Source: Pyxidicoccus xibeiensis (GTDB lineage Bacteria > Myxococcota > Myxococcia > Myxococcales > Myxococcaceae). From it: 64,000 bases of DNA. The notes under the pieces were generated by a model that was given only the letters and a program-made list of their open reading frames with translations, had not been told where the DNA came from and did no database searches. The number at the start of each line of letters is the position of its first letter. Within the stretch, counting starts at the first letter, position 1. Of the stretch, positions 17,479-25,000 are shown one piece after another. Made by a program: the position numbers and the translations under genes. The stretch covers positions 1-64,000 of the forward strand of contig NZ_JAJVKV010000026.1 in NCBI RefSeq assembly GCF_024198175.1, given 5' to 3'.

Positions 17479-18513
17479 TCATGCAGCAGCCTCCAGTTCT
17501 GCTGGCTTCGGCGGTGGGTACTCCGTCCCATCGCGCATCATCGCGAAGAGGATTCCGGCCAGCCGTCTCGCCAGCGCCACGACGGCTGTCTTCTTGCCAC
17601 GCCTGGCGGCAATGCGTTCGGCCCATTCGCGCAGATGGGCTGTCTCGGGTTTTTTCGCCCGCAGCAGGCGGAGTGCCGCCTGGATGAGCAACCCGCGCGC
17701 CCGGTGGTTTCCCGTCTTGGTGATGGGCCCCTTGCGTTGCTTCTCTCCCGAGCTCCTTTCGCCAGGCACCCGTCCCAGGGAGGCCTCCAGCTGGTGCGGC
17801 CCGCTGAAACGCTCTGGCTCATCCACCGCGGAGACGAAGGCACAGGCTGTCACCGGCCCCACCTGGGGCACCGTGCACACCCGTTCCACCTGCTCATCCT
17901 GGTGGGCCAGTCGCTCGAGCACTCCATCCAGGAAGGCAATCTGCGCGTTGAGGTGCAGCATGAGGCTCAGCAGCGGGGCCACTTCCGCCTTCAGCCACCC
18001 GGGCAGCGGCAGGACTGCCACCCGCTTGACGAAGGACTCCGCCTTCCCGTCCCCGATTCGCAGGCCCTCACGCCGCACCAGCGCGCCCACCAGGGCGATG
18101 GAGCGGGTGCGCGTGCGCACCAGCGCCTCGCGCACGGCCAGCTGCGCCCTCATGTGCCTCCGGGCCTCCGAGGTGCGGTGCGCCGGCCGGTATGCTCCCA
18201 GCTTGCACGCCTCCGCCAACGTCCTGGCGTCCCGCTTGTCCGTCTTCACCCGACGGCTTCGCGTGGCGTACATGGGCGCAAGGTTGGGGTCCGCCACCAC
18301 CACCTCGTGGCCGAGTTCCTCCAGACTCCGCGCTACCCACTCGCTCTCTGTAGATGCCTCCAGCAGCACCCGCGCCTTGGGGCGCTTGCCCAGCAGCTCC
18401 CCCAACCGCTCCCGTTGGGTGCGCAGGCGCTGCTCCAGTACCACCTCGCCCCCCTCCGCCAGGATGCACACCTGACTGTCCCGCTTGTGCACGTCGATGC
18501 CGATGAACTCCAT
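17479..18513 (-). CDS. IS110-family transposase
   Basis: The 344-residue protein is full length for the family. The N-terminal DEDD domain is visible (EFIGIDVHKRDSQVCIL with the first Asp, LLEASTESEW, KTDKRDARTLAEAC). The C-terminal transposase_20 domain carries the expected core (VPQVGPVTACAFVSAVDEPE, then LEASLGRVPGERSSGEKQ) with its catalytic Ser. The frame is intact, so the element may still be active. IS110 elements lack terminal inverted repeats, so its exact ends are not defined; truncated genes abut both sides. Confidence 0.92.
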   Translation of the reverse strand: MEFIGIDVHKRDSQVCILAEGGEVVLEQRLRTQRERLGELLGKRPKARVLLEASTESEWVARSLEELGHEVVVADPNLAPMYATRSRRVKTDKRDARTLAEACKLGAYRPAHRTSEARRHMRAQLAVREALVRTRTRSIALVGALVRREGLRIGDGKAESFVKRVAVLPLPGWLKAEVAPLLSLMLHLNAQIAFLDGVLERLAHQDEQVERVCTVPQVGPVTACAFVSAVDEPERFSGPHQLEASLGRVPGERSSGEKQRKGPITKTGNHRARGLLIQAALRLLRAKKPETAHLREWAERIAARRGKKTAVVALARRLAGILFAMMRDGTEYPPPKPAELEAAA

Positions 18514-18519
18514 GGCCCA

Positions 18520-19277
18520 CTCCCCCTACCTCGGCGGTCTTGTTCCGCCGCGGCAATCCAGGGCTTGGTGGGCCTCCCTCCACGTCCGTGGCTGGCCGGC
18601 CGCTTCATCTCCTCTATACTTTTGGCGACTTCGAGGCTCTCGAATGCCTTCAGGGTGGCGTCGGCAGCGTTCAGCTCCGTCTCCGCCTCTTCCCATTCCT
18701 TCGCCTTGGCATGGGCCAACGCCCGAGCCAGCTTGGCGGAGACCTCCGGCCCCTGAGTCTTGAAGTCCTCCTTGCCGCGCAGCTCCCTCGCGCTCGAAAG
18801 CATGGTCGCCGCGTCTGCGTTACTTGGAGCCAGGGCACTCGCCCTCTCCAGGAGGGGTACGGCCTCGGCCGGCTTCGCGGTGGCCAACAACTCGCGGCCC
18901 TTGGCCAGGTACGCCTCGCCACACGGCGCCCAGCTCTTCTCGGGGATGTCCCGGAGGTCCCCGAAGCTGTTGCAGAGGTCGACGGCTTCCTGGGGAGCCG
19001 ACGTCGCGACCACTGCCGCAATGCGCGCGGACATGTCCGCTTCATGGGCGCGACTCTCGGCGACCTTCTGCCGCCCCTCTTCGGCAGAGGCCCGAATCAT
19101 CGCAATATTGCGGGAACTCTCGTTCCCGTTCCCGATGGCGCCAATGAAGACGAAGACGGAAGCAATTGCGCCAATGACGGCAGCGCCGCGGTGCTTGGAG
19201 TCCTTCTTCCTGAGAATTCCGATGCACCCAGCGAGGGCGCACAGCCCCAACACGGCTCCAGGATAGCCGAGCCTCAT
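18520..19277 (-). pseudogene. Membrane-anchored repeat protein truncated by IS110
   Basis: Starting at ATG 19277, the product has two hydrophobic segments near its N terminus (YPGAVLGLCALAGCIGIL, AAVIGAIASVFVFIGAIG). A soluble, helical, Ala-rich part follows with TPR-like pairs (CGEAYLAKGRELLATAKPAE, AVPLLERASALAPSNADAAT, ARALAHAKAKEWEEAETEL). It loses homologous character around 18600 and the frame runs into IS110 without its own stop, so the C terminus is missing. Function unknown; proteins of this shape are common in myxobacteria. Confidence 0.6.
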
Positions 19278-19605
19278 GACCCAGCCCAATGGGAGGGTGT
19301 TCGAGGCCACCGACTTCCGGTGGGCGCTGCTTATCCTCAGCCGGGAGCGAATGCTGACCGACGCTGAAATGGCGGCATCCCCGACCCAGGAGCAAGAGCA
19401 GGACGGTCTGGCCGCGTGGGCAGGAACCGAGGAGGGCTGGGGTAGATGAACCCTGAGCACGCGTCGGGAATCAAGTCGAGGTGACACCGAGAACTTCTCG
19501 TGTTCCAGGCTATGCGCATGAGCCGGTGCTACCGCGAGGGGGGGCTCGCGTGTCTGGCTCCGACCTGGGGGGCGTGCGAGAGTGCCCATCCCCTTTATGC
19601 GCCTG
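19278..19605. other. No supportable gene
   Basis: This gap lies between the divergent truncated repeat-protein gene and the serine-hydrolase gene and presumably holds both promoters. No dyad or promoter boxes stand out. Confidence 0.35.
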
Positions 19606-20742
19606 ATGAACAAACGCTCCGTAGCCATTGCTGGAATGATGCTGGTGCTGGCCGCTTGCAAGACGACGGGCCCTGCACCCGCCCGCGATATCCCCACGGC
19701 AATGAACCAAGCCGCGACGACCCTGCTGCAGTCACGACTGCTGCACGCAACGTCGATCGCAGTGGTCTATCGCGGCGAGGAGTTCATCCTGCATCGGGGT
19801 GAGCTGGAGACCGGCAAGTCCAATCTGCCCGATGATTCGACCCTCTATGAGATAGGGTCGGTCAGCAAGACCTTCGTCGGCCTGCTGTTGGCAAACGCTG
19901 TCCTCGAAGGCAAGGCGACCCTCGACGACCCGATACAAAAGTATCTGCCGTCCGCCTATCCGAACCTTCAGTCAGACGGCGGGCCGATCCGTCTGCGCCA
20001 TCTGGTCACACACACCAGCGGCATGCCGGGGATGTTGCCACTGCAAGTGAATGAGGTGTTGAGGGACTTCACTGCGCATGCCACCCCGGCAAAGCTCAAT
20101 GCCGCCTATGCGGACTACGGGCAGCCGCAGTTCTGGCAGGACCTGCACACCGTCAGCATCAAGGGCCCGCTCGGCAAGGACTATGCTTACTCGAGCGCCG
20201 GCACCGAGTTGGTCGCGCACACCCTCGAGAAGATCCACGGGGCTCCCTACGAGTCGTTGCTCGCGGAGTTCCTGGCGCGGGAAGCCGGTATGCACGACAC
20301 GTGGCTGCGCCTGCGTGCCCAGGACGCCAACCGCTTGGCTCCTGGCTACCACAGCGACAACCCGGTCGGCACCACGCCGATGCCACTCCTGCCCTGGGGC
20401 GCGGCGGGAGCATTGAAGGCGACGATGCCGGAGATGGTGAAGTACTTGCGCTTGCAGTTGAGCAACCATCCCGCGGTGACAGAGTCACACAAGCCGCTGG
20501 TGCGCTTCGCGGAGGACTTCAGCATTGGCTATTTCTGGAACATCGGCCAGAGCAGCCAGTTGGGCACCCACTACGTGCATCACGGCGGCGTGCCTCGCGC
20601 GCAATGCTATCTCTACCTCGTGCCGAAGTATCAGTTGGGGGTGTTCATCATCACCAACCAGAGCGGCGATGCGACCGCCAACGCCATGGAACGCGCGCTG
20701 GCGCCCCTCTTTGACAGGGTCGAATCCATGCAGGGTCGCTAA
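19606..20742 (+). CDS. Class C beta-lactamase-related serine hydrolase, lipoprotein
   Basis: This roughly 378-residue protein starts at ATG 19606 (MNKRSVAIAGMMLVLAAC; an in-frame ATG three codons upstream is possible). The signal peptide ends in a lipobox (LAAC). Catalytic motifs of the penicillin-binding-protein/AmpC superfamily are present: S-V-S-K in EIGSVSKTFVG, Y-S-S in YAYSSAGTELV, and HHGG in THYVHHGGVPRA in place of K-T-G. It probably acts as an esterase or D-aminopeptidase on the outer face; true beta-lactam hydrolysis is not implied. Codon use is slightly less G+C-biased than in the core operon. It sits between insertion-sequence remnants. Confidence 0.85.
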   Translation: MNKRSVAIAGMMLVLAACKTTGPAPARDIPTAMNQAATTLLQSRLLHATSIAVVYRGEEFILHRGELETGKSNLPDDSTLYEIGSVSKTFVGLLLANAVLEGKATLDDPIQKYLPSAYPNLQSDGGPIRLRHLVTHTSGMPGMLPLQVNEVLRDFTAHATPAKLNAAYADYGQPQFWQDLHTVSIKGPLGKDYAYSSAGTELVAHTLEKIHGAPYESLLAEFLAREAGMHDTWLRLRAQDANRLAPGYHSDNPVGTTPMPLLPWGAAGALKATMPEMVKYLRLQLSNHPAVTESHKPLVRFAEDFSIGYFWNIGQSSQLGTHYVHHGGVPRAQCYLYLVPKYQLGVFIITNQSGDATANAMERALAPLFDRVESMQGR

Positions 20743-20752
20743 GCCAAGGAGA

Positions 20753-21235
20753 TTAAATCCGTTCAGGAGGTGCTCGAAGCGCCAAGTGTCGCAGATGTCC
20801 TGAGCGACGCAGCCTGCGGAGGAGACGAACGGCATTTGGATAGAATGCTTCCCGCTGCTCGGTCAGCATCCGGCTGAAGTAGGTCTTCTTGAGGTGGCCC
20901 CAGAAGTTCTCAATCCAGTTGAGGGTTTCGGAGGTGTACTTCGGCAGCCGGAAGGCACGCACGTAGGGACTGGCCGCCTCAAGGGCCATCTGGGCGAGGC
21001 GGGAGTTGAAGGGCACCCCGTTGTCGAGCACGAGCACGATGCGTCTGCCGGCGCGCTTGGCTCGTCGTACGAGCCGCTTGAGGAGCGGCAGGAAGAGCGC
21101 CGTGGAGGCGCTCTTGGGCTGGTGGGTGAAGAGGAACTGCCGGGTGGGGAAATGGATGGCTCCGTACACGGCGACTCGGACGTTGCGGCCCGGCTCCCCC
21201 AAGCAGGTGAGGAGGAGGCGAGAGCGGGAAAGGAG
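20753..21235 (-). pseudogene. IS630-family transposase, C-terminal remnant
   Basis: The frame carries the DDE_3 domain: GEPGRNVRVAVYGAIHF, IVLVLDNGVPFNS (second Asp), and FRLPKYTSETLNWIENFWGH (final Glu). The N-terminal helix-turn-helix and first catalytic Asp are missing; the reading frame loses similarity upstream of about 21210, where IS91-type copy 2 begins on the other strand. The C terminus is intact, ending 10 bp after the serine-hydrolase stop. Confidence 0.8.
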
Positions 21236-21265
21236 GCAGCGGCCAGAACGGAGCGGATGAAGCAG

Positions 21266-21499
21266 AGAACGCCGCGAGTGGACTTACGCCGAGTTGCTGA
21301 GGAGGACGTTCGACTTCGACGTGTTCGCCTGCGTGAGGCGTGGAGGCCGCAGGAGGGTGCTGGCATGGCCCTCGCGGCCTGCGAAGCTGGCCCCGGCACA
21401 GGGTCCACCCCAGAGCGCGGGGTGTTGAGCCCAAGCCCCCACCGTGACCTGGAATCCCACGCCCCTGCGGCCTGCCGCCTGGCTGGACCGCTTGGGCCG
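21266..21499 (+). mobile_element. IS91-type element, 3' remnant, copy 2
   Basis: It encodes LLRRTFDFDVFACVRRGGRR, then RVLAWPSRPAKLAPAQGPPQ and SAGC followed by TGA. Relative to copy 3 it lacks an in-frame stretch of about 16 codons (YLTAPxGVxAILEHLG). The downstream non-coding homology continues only to about 21499, where a leftward small gene ends. Upstream it abuts the IS630 remnant. Confidence 0.7.
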
Positions 21500-21769
21500 T
21501 CAGCGCGGTGTCTCCGGCTCCTTCGCGGGCCGCTTCGACCTGAACGATGCAACGAGGTCTTCATAGGGCGGCAGGTTGGAGACCTTCTCGAGGGCCTCGC
21601 GATAGGCGTCCTCGAGCTCCCAGGCCGCCTTCCAGTAGCTCAGGTTGAGCAACTGGAGGTCCGGGTCCGCATCGTCACCCGCCTCCGTGATTTCGGCCTC
21701 CAGCCGCTCGATTTGAGCTTCCACCGCCTGGATGGCCATCATCAGCGCGCGTCCACTCACCTCAGGCAT
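21500..21769 (-). CDS. Small helical/coiled-coil protein
   Basis: The 89-residue, strongly charged protein starts at ATG 21769 with GCGAGG about 7 nt upstream. Two helices are apparent (MAIQAVEAQIERLEAEITEA with coiled-coil character; YWKAAWELEDAYREALEKVS). No signal peptide, membrane segment or known domain is visible. It is followed on the same strand by IS91 debris and preceded by the glutathione-reductase fragment, so it may be all that survives of an older operon. Function unknown. Confidence 0.6.
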   Translation of the reverse strand: MPEVSGRALMMAIQAVEAQIERLEAEITEAGDDADPDLQLLNLSYWKAAWELEDAYREALEKVSNLPPYEDLVASFRSKRPAKEPETPR

Positions 21770-21807
21770 CTCTGACCTCGCTCGTGTAGCGGGCCCATCA
21801 TCGCGGC

Positions 21808-22080
21808 TCAGTGCGTCCCCGTCACCCCGGCGTCATGCCCGCGCTCGGCGGCCAGCGTGGCCTCGGGGGCCGGCCGCTTGTCGCGCATGGTGACGAACTC
21901 CTCGGCCGCGGTGGGGTGGATGCCCACGGTGGCGTCGAACTGCGCCTTGGTGGCGCCGCACTTCACCGCCACCGCCAGCCCCTGGATGATTTCCGGCGCG
22001 TCCGCCCCCACCATGTGGCAGCCCGGCACCTTGTTGGAGGCGCGCTCCACCACCAGCTTCATCATCGTTCGCTCCCCCAA
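21808..22080 (-). pseudogene. Glutathione-disulfide reductase, C-terminal fragment
   Basis: The frame reads ERTMMKLVVERASNKVPGCH, then MVGADAPEIIQGLAVAVKCG, then FDATVGIHPTAAEEFVTMR. This is the dimerisation domain of class I flavin disulfide reductases of the Gor type, including the catalytic HPTAAEE motif. About 360 N-terminal residues (FAD and NAD domains, redox CxxxxC) are missing. The upstream break is within 70 bp of IS91-type copy 3, so the element likely caused the loss. Confidence 0.8.
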
Positions 22081-22147
22081 GAGAAGGCGGAGCCAGAGGA
22101 GAAGAGCCCGTCGTTTGCCGCGACGGTGGAGGAGCCGAAGAAGGAGT

Positions 22148-22553
22148 GCACGCCACGATTGGACTGAGGGCTGCTACGCAGGACGTTCGCGCTGGACGTG
22201 TGGGCCTGCGTGAGGTGTGGGGGCAGGCGTCGGGTGCTGGCGTACCTGACAGCTCCCTGTGGGGTGAGCGCCATTCTGGAGCACCTGGGACTGCCCTCTG
22301 GGCCTGCGAAGCGGGCCCCAGCACAGGGCCCACCGCAGTGGGCGGGGTGTTGAGGCTCAAGCAGTCGCGCTGCTCCAGAAGCTCACGCCCCTGCTGCCCC
22401 CTTGCTGGAGGGGCGTCTGGGTTGGCGTGTGCCCAAAGGAGGCTGCTCCGCCTCTTCCTCAGCCTGGCGCACAGCTCGGCGGCACCCGTCAGCGGCCCTC
22501 CTCGACCCCTCTGCATCAGCCCTCACCCTCAACACCCCTCCCATTCGTCCTAT
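22148..22553 (+). mobile_element. IS91-type element, 3' remnant, copy 3
   Basis: This is the longest copy. It encodes LLRRTFALDVWACVRCGGRR, then RVLAYLTAPCGVSAILEHLG and LPSGPAKRAPAQGPPQWAGC followed by TGA. That is the C-terminal C-x-x-C-G-G-R...I-L-E-H-L-G-L-P signature of IS91/ISCR transposases. An in-frame TGA upstream of LLRRTF and loss of the HUH domain show decay. About 220 bp of non-coding 3' sequence follows and ends at ttcgtcctat, the same point as copy 1, immediately before a DUF2306 gene fragment. Confidence 0.75.
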
Positions 22554-22835
22554 GCGTGGCGGGACGTTGCTGGCCACCGGGCCTGGATGATTCGAGGTTA
22601 CGCTGTCGGTCTGGGCGCGGGCACGCAGGTGCTGGTCTCCGTGCCCTGGTTCCTCATCGTCGGAATGCCGGGCGAGCTCGCCAGAGCGCTGCTGTTGAGC
22701 GCCGGCTGGGTCATCAACCTCGCCGTGGCCGAGCGGGTCATTCGTCGCCGACCCGCCTCTCCCGTCCGCGCTGCCGAGCTGCTCACGGTACGAGCCAACG
22801 TCGGGAACGCCTCACACTCGCCGCGGGCCCCCTGA
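22554..22835 (+). pseudogene. DUF2306 membrane protein, C-terminal fragment
   Basis: The frame open from the IS91 junction reads RDVAGHRAWMIRGYAVGLGA, then a hydrophobic VLVSVPWFLIVGMPGELA and ALLLSAGWVINLAVAERVIR before a stop at 22835. The H-R-x-W-M-I-R-x-Y-A motif and the final membrane helix ending in AE-x-x-IRR are those of DUF2306 proteins. The N-terminal helices are replaced by the IS91 end. Confidence 0.55.
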
Positions 22836-22957
22836 TACGACCCGGTCAGCGGTGTCCAGGACACGGGCGTGACCTTAGGCGTGCCGCGCTCCCAGGCTCG
22901 TCGTTCGTGACGAAGTGCAGACGCTGCACGCCCATCACGGTCTGTGACGCGCCACCG

Positions 22958-22995
22958 CGCCCCTGCGCTTCAGTTTCTGCTGAAGCGCAGGGGCG
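22958..22995 (-). terminator. Strong hairpin terminator after the 23007 gene
   Basis: A perfect 16-bp inverted repeat (CGCCCCTGCGCTTCAG at 22958-22973 and its complement at 22980-22995) with a 6-nt loop lies 11 bp beyond the stop of the leftward lipoprotein gene. No long U-tract follows on that strand, so it may also act as an mRNA-stabilising or bidirectional terminator. Confidence 0.65.
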
Positions 22996-23006
22996 AAGCG
23001 GACGTC

Positions 23007-23819
23007 CTACTCACGGAGCAGCGCCAGAGGGCTGCATTGGGGCACGGCCATGAAGAGGGGATCGGGGCTGGATGGACAGGTGCCCAGTGTCACCCAGCGG
23101 TTCTCGACGCGGCTCCATTGCTGGAGCTCCCCACCCCTATCAAAAAAGCGCAGCATGACGCGCGTCCGGTCCTCACGCTCGACCACCATGCCCGAGGCCA
23201 GGTGGACTTCGGCGTGCGGGTCGGGGAGCGTGGCCCTGACCAGCGTGACTTCCGCCATGCCCCTCTTGAAGGGCGCGGCGGCACCCAGGAGCCACAGGGT
23301 GTTGGGAGCCCAGCGAGGGCCCAGGCCACAGGGATGAGTGTGGACGTGCGCCGCCACCCAGACTTGCGAGGACCCCGGGTAATCAGCGTCCTGCACCTGG
23401 TAGCTGGGCGTGCACATCGCGTGGTCCCCCCTCACCGGCCTGGACACGCGCCAGGACAGGTCATCCCCCTCTCCGGCCAGGTACACCGTCGCGTAGTACC
23501 GTTTGGCGACGCCGGGAATGGGCGCTTTCGTCTCCGGGTGGCACGCCCGGGCGCCCGGGAGCTCAAGGAGCGCCTTCGCGACATCGAGGATCAGGTCGGC
23601 GGGAATGGACATGTCTCCGGTGGGCGCCTCCACGGCGGACACCTTCGGCCATGGCCCCCGGATCAGGAGCGCAGACGACCCGTGGATGACGTACTTGTTC
23701 TGCTCGGGGGCACGGGCCGCCGGCGCGCTCGCGCACCCGACTGCGAGCGCCAGCACCAGCGGCACCGCCTTCGCTCCATGCCTCCAGCCCCTGCTCGTCA
23801 GGTTCACTCCCATTCTCAT
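23007..23819 (-). CDS. Lipoprotein with H-x-H-P (JAB-like) motif, unknown function
   Basis: The 270-residue protein starts at ATG 23819 (an in-frame ATG at 23831 is possible). It has a lipoprotein signal peptide (KAVPLVLALAVGCAS). The soluble part contains YYATVYLAGEGDDLSWRV, an acidic segment, and QVWVAAHVHTHPCGLGPR. The H-x-H-P core is reminiscent of the metal motif of JAB/MPN proteases, and NTLWLLGAAAPFKRG follows. The usual S-x7-D completion is not evident, so catalysis is uncertain. It appears to be monocistronic, ending at a strong hairpin. Its family is not known to me beyond likely myxobacterial distribution. Confidence 0.65.
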   Translation of the reverse strand: MRMGVNLTSRGWRHGAKAVPLVLALAVGCASAPAARAPEQNKYVIHGSSALLIRGPWPKVSAVEAPTGDMSIPADLILDVAKALLELPGARACHPETKAPIPGVAKRYYATVYLAGEGDDLSWRVSRPVRGDHAMCTPSYQVQDADYPGSSQVWVAAHVHTHPCGLGPRWAPNTLWLLGAAAPFKRGMAEVTLVRATLPDPHAEVHLASGMVVEREDRTRVMLRFFDRGGELQQWSRVENRWVTLGTCPSSPDPLFMAVPQCSPLALLRE

Positions 23820-23987
23820 CGGTGCACTCAATCGGTCAACGCAACACCTGCTCCAACCTGGCTGCTGGAGTAGGGTGTATTCGCCCAGTTGGCAGCTTGC
23901 CGCGTCTGCCTACTCTCCCGAGGGGAACCACACGAAGTGCGGGAGAGCCGGGGGACTCTCACCCTGGCGCTGCGTACGAGCGGCGGG

Positions 23988-24914
23988 CTACCGGGGGCCC
24001 ACCAGGTACCTGCAGCCGAACACCGAGGGCGGAGGGCTGGACTGCGAGAACCACCGCGGACAGTTGGAGCCCATGGTGCCGAGGGTATGGGCGCTGCCCA
24101 CCGTCGTGGCGCCCATCCACCAGAGCACCACCTGGCCCGTGACGGGGTTGTGCCAGACGAGGTCCATGTGGGCGTCCGACGAGTATTCCGCGGTGGCGCC
24201 CAGGTAGAAGTCCAAGGGCAGGGTGGGCAGGGGGACGGTGCGGAGCACGGACAGGTTGTCCATCACGGCGACTTCGTTCTGGCCCGTGGACTTGTTCCTC
24301 CAGATGAGGTCCGTCCGGTTGTCCCGGCTCAGGTCCACCGCGCCCACGATGAACCAGGGCAGCGGCCGGTAGGCGATGGCCGAGTTCCCCAGGGACGTTG
24401 CGCCGTCCATGTACCGGTAGAAGTACTGGCCCGTGTCGCGGTTGTGCAGCACGAGGTCCGTCCGGTTGTCGTTGTTGAAGTCTCCGGAGGCGGCGATGTA
24501 CCAGCTCGGCGTGGGCCGCAGGTTTTCGATGGCGGCCTGGCCGAGCACGGTGGCGGTGCTGCTGAGGTAGCGGATGGCCTCGTTGCCGGGGGTCACTGCC
24601 TGGTAGGCGAGGTCCGGAGCCGTCGAAGGGCCGCCGAAGTCGGTGGCGGCCTGGACGGTGAACGAGGGCGACAGGGCGGGCAGCGTCATCGTGCCCGCCA
24701 GCGAGGGCCCTTGCATGACCCAGATGAACATGTTGCCCGTGGACTGCTCCCGCCACAGCAGGTCCGAGGCGATGTCGCCGTTGAAGCTCACCCGGCTCCC
24801 CCGGATGGCTTGTGAGGCCTCACCCGGAGGAGTCGCTACCTCCGTCGTATCGTCCTCGGAACCGCCGCAGCCCAGCAGCCCGGTGAGACACAGCGTCAGC
24901 ACTCGTGTCCTCAT
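23988..24914 (-). CDS. VCBS/FG-GAP repeat lipoprotein
   Basis: The 308-residue protein starts at ATG 24914 and has a lipoprotein signal (LTLCLTGLLGCGGSED). The body consists of about five repeats of the form D-F-N-N-D-N-R-T-D-L-V-x-x-N-x-x-T-G-Q (for example SGDFNNDNRTDLVLHNRDTG, VDLSRDNRTDLIWRNKSTG). These are FG-GAP/VCBS-type blades with calcium-binding-like Asp/Asn loops, predicted to form a beta-propeller. It is probably a surface-exposed binding or structural lipoprotein. It lies 86 bp downstream of cysI but is not obviously part of that operon. Confidence 0.8.
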   Translation of the reverse strand: MRTRVLTLCLTGLLGCGGSEDDTTEVATPPGEASQAIRGSRVSFNGDIASDLLWREQSTGNMFIWVMQGPSLAGTMTLPALSPSFTVQAATDFGGPSTAPDLAYQAVTPGNEAIRYLSSTATVLGQAAIENLRPTPSWYIAASGDFNNDNRTDLVLHNRDTGQYFYRYMDGATSLGNSAIAYRPLPWFIVGAVDLSRDNRTDLIWRNKSTGQNEVAVMDNLSVLRTVPLPTLPLDFYLGATAEYSSDAHMDLVWHNPVTGQVVLWWMGATTVGSAHTLGTMGSNCPRWFSQSSPPPSVFGCRYLVGPR

Positions 24915-25000
24915 GCTCCAGTCCCCCACGTGACACCTCGTTGTCGAGTTTCACTGGGAGTGTATGTTTTGCTGGAGTTGCAGGACAAGGTGGAAACGGC

